Of a stretch of 7,640 nucleotides of DNA, positions 1-4,822 are shown piece after piece (the stretch's first letter is position 1; the number at the start of each line of letters is the position of its first letter). The DNA lies in contig JBFMDM010000111.1 of the NCBI GenBank assembly GCA_040753835.1, positions 1 through 7,640 on the forward strand. Reading direction: 5' to 3'. Source of the stretch: JACRIK01 sp040753835. GTDB taxonomy: Bacteria; Planctomycetota; MHYJ01; JACQXL01. Under the pieces are notes generated by a model. It saw nothing but the letters and a program-made list of their open reading frames with translations. It was not told the DNA's origin and ran no database searches. A program made the position numbers and the translations under genes.

Positions 1-268
1 CAGAGGCGGAAGGAAAAGAATCTGGCTATCAGGCAGAGGGAACTGATAGTAAAAGACCCGTGGGAGGGGTTAAACCGCAAACTTTCGGAGACCCCGATTT
101 GTCCCATTTTGTAAGAAACACTACAAAGTCATCTCTGATATAATCAAGCAACTGGAAGCCAATCCCAAATGGAAGCGCAAGGAGATACTCACCTATCTCA
201 ATAAATCCTGCGAGATGGTGGACCGGGTCCACAAAAAGACCTTTAGCGAGGAATTCAGCGGGAAATAG
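1..268 (+). pseudogene. 3' end of an unrecognised gene, apparently frameshifted
   Basis: Frame 1 is open from the window edge and reads ...KNLAIRQRELIVKDPWEG... through TPICPIL, then hits TAA at 112-114. Frame 2 continues with protein-like sequence (KKHYKVISDIIKQLEANPKW, then KRKEILTYLNKSCEMVDRVH) and ends at TAG 266-268. Deleting one T from the T4 run at 107-110 joins the two into a single product with the junction TPICPICKKHY. This creates a CxxC pair typical of a small zinc-binding site. The tail is lysine-rich and predicted helical, so a nucleic-acid-binding role is possible, but I do not recognise the family. The upstream part lies outside the window. Either this is a real single-base frameshift (pseudogene) or a homopolymer sequencing error. 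The stop lies directly against the inverted repeat that follows. Confidence 0.55.
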
Positions 269-271
269 TGC

Positions 272-368
272 AAATTAACCACAAAGGGCGCAAAAGGCCA
301 CAAGGTTATTGCTACCGCGACTGCAAGGAATGTTTTGTGTTTTTTTTCGTGTCTTTCTGGTTAAATTA
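272..368. repeat. Imperfect inverted repeat of the AACCACAAAG type
   Basis: The left arm at about 274-304 begins ATTAACCACAAAGGGCGC. The right arm at about 336-368 ends GTCTTTCTGGTTAAAT, whose reverse complement begins ATTTAACCAGAAAG. The outer 13 bases match well (11/13) and the inner arms are only roughly complementary, with A-rich/T-rich pairing including a T8 run. The spacer is about 30 bases. The element fills the gap between the broken gene and the membrane protein gene. Its terminal AACCACA also begins the repeats around the Imm50 gene at 3338-3819. From memory, repeats of this style are common between genes in environmental bacterial genomes, but I cannot name a formal family. Confidence 0.5.
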
Positions 369-385
369 TTCCGGGCGGTGGGGCG

Positions 386-399
386 TTAGGGAAGTAAGC
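386..399 (+). promoter_or_regulatory. Ribosome binding site deciding the start at 400
   Basis: AGGGAAG at 388-394 lies five bases before ATG 400-402. The frame is open upstream to GTG 268, but that extension is the translated inverted repeat. The Shine-Dalgarno motif therefore fixes the start at 400. It is notable because most neighbouring genes have no such motif. Confidence 0.6.
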
Positions 400-969
400 A
401 TGAATGAAAAGATATTTAAGCCGAAATTATTAAAAGTATTATTTTTGTTATTCGGCATATTGGTTATATATGGCGGGTTCATATCCTTTCTTATCTACCA
501 GGTAAAAGAAATGTTACAACATCATTCATTTGAGCATATTAATTCAATAGTGATAGAAACAGGATTTTTACTTGCTGGAATAGCATTGATGATATATTTT
601 ATGCCCCGCTCTTTAAGAAAATGCATAATAACGGACGAGAATATACAATCAGGCGGCAAATCACTTTTTTGGAATGATATTACCAAGGCGGTATTCTACA
701 GCGCTAGAAATAATAAGAATGGTCGTTTAGATCTCGAAATTGGCAATGAAGTAAAGATGAAAATAGATAGTTTTATGCTGGGACCTAAAAGAGTGGTGGA
801 GGAAGTACAGAAGCATTTGCCGCATGGAAAGATATTGCTTGATGCTGGCTGGATAGAAAGAAAGGTATTGGGGTTTGAAGACGGCAAATGGACAAGATTA
901 TCCCAGCTTTGGGAAAAGGATGAAAAGAGTCAGCCAAATAAAACCCGACCTAATGAGCGGGGCGGCTAA
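400..969 (+). CDS. Small membrane protein with possible PH-like domain, hypothetical
   Basis: The predicted product is 189 aa and of unknown function. Two hydrophobic helices are visible (about residues 10-34 and 48-68), joined by a short polar loop. A soluble domain at about 70-140 (from RKCIITDENIQSGG to EVQKHLP) alternates short strands and ends in a helix. This resembles the layout of bacterial PH/YcxB-like domains after two transmembrane segments, but it is a fold-level impression and no family motif is recognised. The last 45 residues are charged and end KTRPNERGG. The gene is strongly AT-rich (16/60 G+C in 541-600). It is preceded by an inverted repeat and stands alone, with no partner in the same orientation. 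Those signs suggest an acquired cassette. ATG 400 is chosen for its ribosome binding site. Confidence 0.65.
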   Translation: MNEKIFKPKLLKVLFLLFGILVIYGGFISFLIYQVKEMLQHHSFEHINSIVIETGFLLAGIALMIYFMPRSLRKCIITDENIQSGGKSLFWNDITKAVFYSARNNKNGRLDLEIGNEVKMKIDSFMLGPKRVVEEVQKHLPHGKILLDAGWIERKVLGFEDGKWTRLSQLWEKDEKSQPNKTRPNERGG

Positions 970-1051
970 CGCACTAAGGTTTATCCGATGGGCGATTTTT
1001 GTTGATTCTCTACGAGAGTATGTTCCCAGATTTCCGCCGGGAGTGCATCCG

Positions 1052-1076
1052 CCAGACGCTCCGCCGTCTGGAGCGG
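1052..1076. repeat. GC-rich palindrome with two alternative stems
   Basis: CCAGACG (1052-1058) pairs with CGTCTGG (1065-1071) around the loop CTCCGC. Alternatively CGCTCC (1058-1063) pairs with GGAGCG (1070-1075). The two stems exclude each other. The word GCTCCGCC is shared with the palindrome inside the M48 peptidase gene at 1833-1840, so the two may belong to one mobile palindrome family. Confidence 0.45.
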
Positions 1077-1137
1077 AACTATCAAAGGCACGTCTTGCCG
1101 GATGCCACGGAACCTGGGCAATAGGTTGGCCACTCAC

Positions 1138-1167
1138 TTGCCAAACTCGGCAAATCTCGTATTTTTT
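1138..1167 (+). terminator. Weak possible rho-independent terminator
   Basis: TTGCC (1138-1142) pairs with GGCAA (1149-1153) around a 6-base loop, and a T6 run follows at 1162-1167. The stem is only five base pairs and the T-run is eight bases away, so this is a weak candidate. It could end transcription from the gene at 400-969, about 170 bases after its stop. Confidence 0.25.
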
Positions 1168-1183
1168 AACTTTCTTTAATCCC

Positions 1184-1210
1184 GCTTGGCTTAATGGGTT
1201 ATAGCCAAGC
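1184..1210. repeat. 8-bp perfect hairpin
   Basis: GCTTGGCT (1184-1191) is the exact reverse complement of AGCCAAGC (1203-1210), with the 11-base loop TAATGGGTTAT. No T-run follows on the plus strand, so a classical terminator is unlikely. Its role is unknown. Confidence 0.4.
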
Positions 1211-1274
1211 CAGAAAAATTCTCACCCCAAAAACCGCCAAAAACGAGGTTTTCACCTTGCCAAATTGACTTATT

Positions 1275-1499
1275 ATGCCGGGGTTGAAAGGGGGTGGTGA
1301 ATATAATCCGGTAGGTGGTAAAGGAGCGTTCCGGGGAGGTAAAGGAGCGTTCCGGGGAGGTAAAGGAGCGTTCCGGGGAGGTAAAGGAGCGTTCCGGGGA
1401 GGTAAAGGAGCGTTCCGGGGAGGTAAAGGAGCGTTCCAGGGAGGTAAAGGAATGTTCCAGGGAGGTAAAGGAACGTTTGCGGGAAGGAAACCCGATTAA
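1275..1499 (+). CDS. Doubtful ORF of GGKGAFR heptapeptide repeats
   Basis: This 74-aa frame starts MPGLKGGGEYNPV, runs through eight heptads of the GGKGAFR type and ends AGRKPD. It would be a basic, glycine-rich repeat peptide. Against it, there is no clear ribosome binding site before ATG 1275, a second plus frame from GTG 1315 (VKERSGE repeats) is also open, and the substitutions in units 6-8 change residues (R to Q; A to M or T), so purifying selection is not visible. It is listed because no other coding reading of the array can be excluded. The array is more likely a DNA-level or RNA-level element. Confidence 0.15.
   Translation: MPGLKGGGEYNPVGGKGAFRGGKGAFRGGKGAFRGGKGAFRGGKGAFRGGKGAFQGGKGMFQGGKGTFAGRKPD
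1317..1484. repeat. Tandem array of eight 21-bp direct repeats
   Basis: Eight head-to-tail units start at 1317, 1338, 1359, 1380, 1401, 1422, 1443 and 1464. Units 1-5 are identical: GGTAAAGGAG, then CGTTCCGGGGA. Unit 6 has one change (CCAGGGA). Unit 7 reads GGAATGTTCC in its core and unit 8 GGAACGTTTG, so decay is concentrated at the right end. Each core, GGAGCGTTCC, is one substitution from the perfect palindrome GGAACGTTCC. The 21-bp period is two helical turns, placing all cores on one face of the DNA. Each junction also contains GGGAGGTAAAGGAG, which resembles a Shine-Dalgarno sequence. Since 21 is divisible by three, frames on both strands stay open (GGKGAFR or VKERSGE on plus, SFTSPER on minus), so openness is not evidence of coding. 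Confidence 0.95.
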
Positions 1500-1512
1500 T
1501 AACAAGGAAGGT

Positions 1513-1527
1513 GGCGCCTTTGGCGCC
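1513..1527. repeat. GGCGCC-TTT-GGCGCC hairpin
   Basis: GGCGCC at 1513-1518 and 1522-1527 pair around a TTT loop. The hairpin lies between the 21-bp array and the ribosome binding site of the 18-codon ORF. No good T-run follows on either strand, so a terminator role is doubtful. It could occlude or present the ribosome binding site just downstream. Confidence 0.35.
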
Positions 1528-1533
1528 CAAGAG

Positions 1534-1600
1534 AGGAGTTTTTATGCCAAGAAAAGTTGACTGGATACCGACCCAAATCAAGGCCTATAAGGACAGGTAG
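1534..1600 (+). pseudogene. 18-codon ORF, likely 5' stub of a broken gene
   Basis: AGGAG at 1534-1538 sits five bases before ATG 1544-1546. The frame reads MPRKVDWIPTQIKAYKDR and stops at TAG 1598-1600. The clean initiation region and the natural-looking N-terminus, with an MPRxxDWIP pattern resembling starts I associate with hypothetical proteins from environmental bacteria, suggest a gene start. The product is far too short to be that protein. The stop lies six bases before the convergent M48 stop codon, so the rest of the gene is absent here. It could instead be a real micropeptide. The family resemblance is from memory only. Confidence 0.35.
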
Positions 1601-1605
1601 GTGAT

Positions 1606-3327
1606 TTATTTCACGGACATCTTCTTTTCCAGATAATACCGCAGGCCGGGGTATATGGGGCCTAATTCCCGCGCCTTCTCGTAGCACCTTTGGCTTTTGG
1701 ATAGATACTCTGGGCTAAGCATTTCCAGTGCGTCGCCTAACAGGATATAATAAAGGGGCTCTTTATCCTCGTATTGAAGCGCCGTGTCAATATACGATAT
1801 CGCCTGAAGGAGTTTCTCCCGCCCTTCGGCCCGCTCCGCCTCGGCGGAGGCGAGGCGAGGCTCGCCAAAGGCGGCCATTGATGCAGGGGATTCCTTTTGT
1901 TTCTCCACATCCAAAAGCAACCGGTGCGCCTGTTCGGCCAGGTGCGATGCCCAGACCTGCAGTCGCCTTTCCGGCGCGGTTTTTACCTCCTGGGCAATGG
2001 TATAGCCCACGCCGGCCAGGCACAGTCCGCAACCAATGGCCAATATAGCGGCTATCCGTTTCATCGTCCGGAGTTGCGATTGGGCAAATCCCTCACGGTT
2101 GGCAATATTGGTGATGCGCCTTTCTATGCTCGGGTGTGTCAGCGTGGATAGCCCTGACGTTCTCATTGGGATGCCGTTGAGATAGGCAATCTTGGTGAGC
2201 GCCCGGGTGAAACTCTCCGGGTCTGCGGTAATATGAGCGGCAAACCAATCGGCCTGCAACTCAAACCTCCGGCTTAATTGCCCGAAGAGCGCCAGCCAGA
2301 AGGCCATTATCAGGGTCAGCGAGAATCCGAAGTTTAAGAACCCGCTGCCCAGGACGCTGTCTATTGCGCCGCTTAAGGAAAACAGGATGCCCAGATAGAC
2401 CAGCGTGAACAAAAGGAGAATCGGCAGGTGGTTGAACTTGGCGTGCCCGACCTCGTGGCTGAAGACCGCGGCAATCTCGTCGTCCGGGAGGTTTTTGATG
2501 ATGGAGTCAGTGAAGATGACGAATCGGTTGAAGGGAAAGAGCCCGATGAGCAGAGCATTGACGAACGGACGCTCGCCCACCTGCCAGACCAAGAAATCCC
2601 TGATTTTGATGCCGGCCCTAAAGGCGATGGCATCAAGATAGATGCGCAACGGGCCGTCCGGCAGCGGTTTTGTCACCCAGAGATATTTCAGCGCAAAAGG
2701 CGTGAAGATGTACAGCGCCAGCAACAGCCCGATAAATGTTATCCATTCTAAGAACGGGTAGATTCGTATCGCATCGTAAACAGGCGGGATGGAGTGGATG
2801 ATGTCAAAGACCAGGATGAATAACAACAACGGCAGGACGCCGAGCAGGAAATAGGTCCTGATTTGGAACGAGAGGAAGTTGAATAGGGACGGGAGATTGG
2901 ATGTTTCTCTGTTTGACTGTTGGTAGATAAACCGCTCCACCTTGTAGAACGGGATGTAGGAGAGTATCAGGGTCAGGAGAAAAGGGCAGAGGCCCAGGAA
3001 TCGGGTGACGAACGGAATCCCGCCTGCGCCCAGCCCGTCAATCAGCGCAGGGATGTGGAATATATAGACCTGTGCGAAATAGATGAAGAGGAGCAGAAGC
3101 CGGTAACTGGCGACCCGCCTGTAGTAGTCCTTGAGGTTTTGCCTGATTTGCTGCCGGACCAGCCGGAATCCGGCCAGGACATAGAGTGCGCTGGAAAGGA
3201 TGATTATCACCGCAGGGGTTATAGCGCTGGCGGAATCAGCCGGGAAGAACCAGAGCGGTTCAAAGCCCATCGGATATGACAGGGCAATGAAAAAACCGAT
3301 GGTGATGATGATTATCTGGACTATCAT
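1606..3327 (-). CDS. Membrane-embedded M48 family metallopeptidase with TPR-like tail
   Basis: This is a zinc endopeptidase of the M48 (HtpX/CAAX protease-like) family, 573 aa from ATG 3327. Several hydrophobic helices fill the first 220 residues, so it should sit in the cytoplasmic membrane, with a further pair flanking the catalytic motif. The zinc site is visible as SHEVGH (HExxH, about residues 291-295), with the third ligand in ELQAD (about 356-360). The M48 signature THPSIERRI follows at about 398. After one more helix (about 425-445) there is a soluble tail whose last 60 residues look like a TPR repeat. The tail contains a GC-rich palindrome-encoded insert at about 485-504 (AAFGEPRLASAEAERAEGRE). 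The frame extends to TTG 3342, but that codon overlaps the inverted repeat, so ATG 3327 is preferred. Neither start has a Shine-Dalgarno. A role in membrane protein quality control is known for relatives; the substrate is unknown. Confidence 0.9.
   Translation of the reverse strand: MIVQIIIITIGFFIALSYPMGFEPLWFFPADSASAITPAVIIILSSALYVLAGFRLVRQQIRQNLKDYYRRVASYRLLLLFIYFAQVYIFHIPALIDGLGAGGIPFVTRFLGLCPFLLTLILSYIPFYKVERFIYQQSNRETSNLPSLFNFLSFQIRTYFLLGVLPLLLFILVFDIIHSIPPVYDAIRIYPFLEWITFIGLLLALYIFTPFALKYLWVTKPLPDGPLRIYLDAIAFRAGIKIRDFLVWQVGERPFVNALLIGLFPFNRFVIFTDSIIKNLPDDEIAAVFSHEVGHAKFNHLPILLLFTLVYLGILFSLSGAIDSVLGSGFLNFGFSLTLIMAFWLALFGQLSRRFELQADWFAAHITADPESFTRALTKIAYLNGIPMRTSGLSTLTHPSIERRITNIANREGFAQSQLRTMKRIAAILAIGCGLCLAGVGYTIAQEVKTAPERRLQVWASHLAEQAHRLLLDVEKQKESPASMAAFGEPRLASAEAERAEGREKLLQAISYIDTALQYEDKEPLYYILLGDALEMLSPEYLSKSQRCYEKARELGPIYPGLRYYLEKKMSVK
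1816..1875. repeat. GC-rich palindrome inserted in frame in the M48 gene
   Basis: CTCCGCC (1834-1840) pairs with GGCGGAG (1843-1849), and GGCGAG (1854-1859) pairs with CTCGCC (1861-1866). The edges CGCCCTT and AAAGGCG are also roughly complementary. On the coding strand it is translated without a stop as about 20 residues rich in A, E and R. The G+C density is far above that of the surrounding codons. It resembles palindromic elements known to insert in frame in proteins, such as those of Rickettsia, by style rather than by sequence. Confidence 0.5.
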
Positions 3328-3337
3328 AAAAAGCAAT

Positions 3338-3371
3338 AGCAACCACAGATTACACCGATTACACGGATTTA
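3338..3371. repeat. Left inverted repeat of the Imm50 cassette
   Basis: AGCAACCACAGATTACACCG begins this 34-base arm, and GATTACACGGATTTA completes its right part. It matches the reverse complement of 3786-3819 at 30 of 34 positions by eye. Internally it is built from ACANNGATT-like subrepeats of about nine bases. It touches the 5' end of the M48 gene: the alternative TTG start at 3342 lies inside it. Confidence 0.85.
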
Positions 3372-3389
3372 TGAATCCATTTAATGGGT

Positions 3390-3782
3390 TTATTCCTTTA
3401 TCGGATTGATGTTCACTACCTCGACATTTCTACTTACGATAAATCCATGGCATCCGTAGCATGGCCATAATGCGGTGCGTATAGAGTCTTTTTCTTCATT
3501 AAATGATAAACTTGCTAATACATTTTGGTGGTTAAATTCTTCTAAAGATAGGTCTGAAACCTCATTAAACTTTATGGTGATAACACAGTGTTTCGTTAAT
3601 TTATAATAACCTTTTTCGTCTACTTCGGGAAGCATCTTAAATCCATAAACTTGCATAATAATTGTGGGGCCTTTTCTGTTCATATCTATATGCATAACCT
3701 CAAAATCGTGAAAGTCATGCCAATATCCAAACCAATCAATTAATAAATTACTATTAATAATTCGCTTGCTTATTTCAGTCAT
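3390..3782 (-). CDS. Imm50 family immunity-type protein, orphan
   Basis: This 130-aa product resembles the Imm50 family of immunity proteins, which are thought to neutralise polymorphic or contact-dependent toxins. I recognise FGYWHDFHDFEV (about 18-29), DEKGYYKLTKH (55-65), FNHQNVL (83-89) and PCYGCHG (107-113), followed by a final strand ending VEVVNI. It has no signal peptide or membrane helix, so it is cytoplasmic. No toxin gene is adjacent: its neighbours are an M48 peptidase and NAD(P)H-hydrate dehydratase. The gene fills the space between two 34-bp inverted repeats, with 18 bases on the stop side and 3 bases on the start side. It is AT-rich (19/60 G+C in 3541-3600), which indicates acquisition as a single-gene cassette. 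ATG 3782 has no Shine-Dalgarno, and upstream sequence is the repeat itself. The assignment is from remembered family sequence, not a search. Confidence 0.75.
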   Translation of the reverse strand: MTEISKRIINSNLLIDWFGYWHDFHDFEVMHIDMNRKGPTIIMQVYGFKMLPEVDEKGYYKLTKHCVITIKFNEVSDLSLEEFNHQNVLASLSFNEEKDSIRTALWPCYGCHGFIVSRNVEVVNINPIKE

Positions 3783-3785
3783 ATT

Positions 3786-3819
3786 TAAATCTGTGTCATC
3801 TGTGCAATCTGTGGTTGCT
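3786..3819. repeat. Right inverted repeat of the Imm50 cassette
   Basis: This arm begins TAAATCTGTGTCATCTGTGC and ends CTGTGGTTGCT. It is the inverted partner of 3338-3371. It lies between the Imm50 start codon (3782) and the dehydratase stop codon (TAA at 3821-3823 on the minus strand), so it has replaced nearly all intergenic sequence there. If it also drives transcription of the Imm50 gene, the promoter must lie in or beyond this arm. Confidence 0.85.
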
Positions 3820-3820
3820 G

Positions 3821-4744
3821 TTATTTGGTATATTGTTTTATCGCTTTGGGGATATAATCCATAATATCGCTGGCGATGAGCGCGTGCTCGGTAAAATCCT
3901 TGGCGGCCAGGTCGCCGGCCAGGCCGTGCAGATAAACGGCCAGTTGGGCCGCCTCAAACGGGCTGAATTTCTGCGCCACGAATGAGGTTATCATCCCGGT
4001 CAGGACATCTCCGCTGCCGGCTGTGGCCATTCCGGCATTGCCGGTGGTGTTGACATAAACATTCTTGCCGTCCGTGACAATGGTCTTGTAGCCCTTGAGC
4101 ACCACGATGGCCTTTAGCCGCCGGGCCGCATCCAATGCGCTGTCCAGCCGATTAAACTGAATCTTGGTTGCAGTGGTCTTTAAGAGCCGGGCCATCTCAG
4201 CCGCGTGTGGCGTGAGAATCGCCGACTGCATCCGGCTGATGACATCGGTGTTATTGACCAGCGCATTAATGCCGTCCGCATCTATAACAACCGGGCAGGC
4301 AAAGAGCGGAAGCACGGCGCGGCAGAATTCCATTGTCTGCGGATGCCGTGACAGGCCAGGGCCAATGCCGACCGCATCTACATCGCTCAGCGTCAATTCC
4401 CACCCGCCCGAACGACCGTTTGGCCGGGCGGGCCGGCTTGGGTTGGGTGGTTGCAATAATGACCTGATGTTGTCTATTGCCTTTTTGGCGATTGTGCTTT
4501 CAGGCGTCTCGGCCAGCGCCCGGGTAATCACGCAGGTGAGTTTGGAGGCCAGTACCGGTTGTTGCGAGGCCGGCGTGGCCAGATAGACCAGTCCGGCGCC
4601 GCTGCGGATGGCGCTCTGCGATGCCAGATACGCCGCGCCGCTCATACCGCATGAGCCGGCGATTACCAGGACCTTGCCGTAGTCGCCCTTGTGTGTGTCC
4701 GGCCTGCGGGGTTTGATGACCGGCAGTTTCTTTATGAGTTTCAT
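3821..4744 (-). CDS. nnrD: ADP-dependent NAD(P)H-hydrate dehydratase (YjeF C-terminal type)
   Basis: The enzyme repairs damaged nicotinamide cofactors by dehydrating (S)-NADHX or NADPHX with ADP; it is cytoplasmic and has a ribokinase-like fold. Family motifs are clear: KGDYGKVLVIAGS near the N-terminus (about residues 19-31), VVIDADGINAL (152-162), ILTPHAAEMARL (176-187), VVLKGYKTIVTDG (214-226), and NTTGNAGMATAGSGDVLTGM (232-251) with the catalytic-type Asp in GSGD. At 307 aa it has the length of the single-domain form; the YjeF N-terminal epimerase domain is not in the window. ATG 4744 (MKLIKKLPVI) is preferred over ATG 4807, whose extra 21 residues translate the AT-rich promoter region. 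There is no Shine-Dalgarno, and the promoter lies directly against the start. An extra 18 residues (about 99-116, PPNPSRPARPNGRSGGWE) come from an inserted palindrome. Confidence 0.9.
   Translation of the reverse strand: MKLIKKLPVIKPRRPDTHKGDYGKVLVIAGSCGMSGAAYLASQSAIRSGAGLVYLATPASQQPVLASKLTCVITRALAETPESTIAKKAIDNIRSLLQPPNPSRPARPNGRSGGWELTLSDVDAVGIGPGLSRHPQTMEFCRAVLPLFACPVVIDADGINALVNNTDVISRMQSAILTPHAAEMARLLKTTATKIQFNRLDSALDAARRLKAIVVLKGYKTIVTDGKNVYVNTTGNAGMATAGSGDVLTGMITSFVAQKFSPFEAAQLAVYLHGLAGDLAAKDFTEHALIASDIMDYIPKAIKQYTK
4400..4450. repeat. GC-rich palindrome inserted in frame in nnrD
   Basis: CCCGCCCG (4403-4410) pairs perfectly with CGGGCGGG (4425-4432), and AACG (4411-4414) pairs with CGTT (4417-4420), leaving the bulge TGGC (4421-4424). 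Outer flanks CCACCC (4400-4405) and GGGTGG (4445-4450) are also complementary. It encodes a Pro/Arg/Gly-rich stretch just before the conserved DVDAVGIGPGL strand, a place where the family normally has a short linker. Confidence 0.55.
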
Positions 4745-4750
4745 TCCGGA

Positions 4751-4779
4751 ATAATATATGCAAACACAAATATTTTCAA
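4751..4779 (-). promoter_or_regulatory. Sigma70-type promoter of nnrD, giving a leaderless mRNA
   Basis: On the minus strand, TTGAAA (4779-4774) is followed after exactly 17 bases by TATTAT (4756-4751). Only six bases (TCCGGA) separate the -10 from ATG 4744, so transcription would start at or next to the A of the start codon. That agrees with the absence of a Shine-Dalgarno motif. Confidence 0.55.
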
Positions 4780-4786
4780 CAATTTC

Positions 4787-4816
4787 TTGATTATAAGTTT
4801 TAATCATATATATGTA
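4787..4816 (+). promoter_or_regulatory. Probable divergent promoter of the polysaccharide operon
   Basis: TTGATT (4787-4792) is followed by TATATG (4809-4814, spacing 16) or TATGTA (4811-4816, spacing 18). The start codon at 4823 lies 6-8 bases after the -10, the same close arrangement as the opposing nnrD promoter. The two -35 boxes are only seven bases apart back to back (4779 and 4787), so the promoters could share a regulator. Confidence 0.4.
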
Positions 4817-4822
4817 TTAGCT

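Larger units (their letters stand above)
970..1274. other. Hairpin-rich stretch with no convincing gene
   Basis: Several reading frames stay open here, but their translations look like shadows: biased composition, no motif, and no ribosome binding site. The stretch holds at least three local palindromes (1052-1071, 1138-1153 and 1184-1210, listed separately) and short self-complementary pieces such as CTCTACGAGAG near 1009. It may be decayed sequence or an accumulation of small palindromic elements. I see no tRNA or recognisable structured RNA. Confidence 0.5.

Noticed and set aside
268..399. N-terminal extension of the membrane protein from GTG 268
   Set aside because: The 44 extra residues translate the inverted repeat, and a clear ribosome binding site precedes ATG 400.
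966..1100. Possible integron attC site near GGCTAACGC just after the stop of the 400-969 gene
   Set aside because: The left core departs from the RYYYAAC consensus and no matching GTTRRRY core was found at a suitable distance; the hairpins here do not form an attC-like fold.
1284..1307. Promoter with TTGAAA and TATAAT just before the 21-bp array
   Set aside because: TATAAT at 1302-1307 is perfect, but TTGAAA (1284-1289) is only 12 bases away and no other good -35 is at 16-18 bases.
970..1310. tRNA or structured RNA gene in the hairpin-rich gap
   Set aside because: The hairpins are isolated and do not form a cloverleaf or any riboswitch pattern that I recognise.
1317..1484. CRISPR array
   Set aside because: The units are contiguous 21-bp tandem copies with no unique spacers and no cas genes nearby.
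1191..1581. Minus-strand ORFs of SFTSPER and LYLPGTL repeats
   Set aside because: They are open only because a stop-free 21-bp unit is repeated; there is no supporting start signal, and one runs antisense to the 18-codon ORF.
2428..3279. Plus-strand ORFs opposite the M48 gene
   Set aside because: They are antisense shadows of a gene with clear HExxH and ELQAD motifs, and have no motifs of their own.
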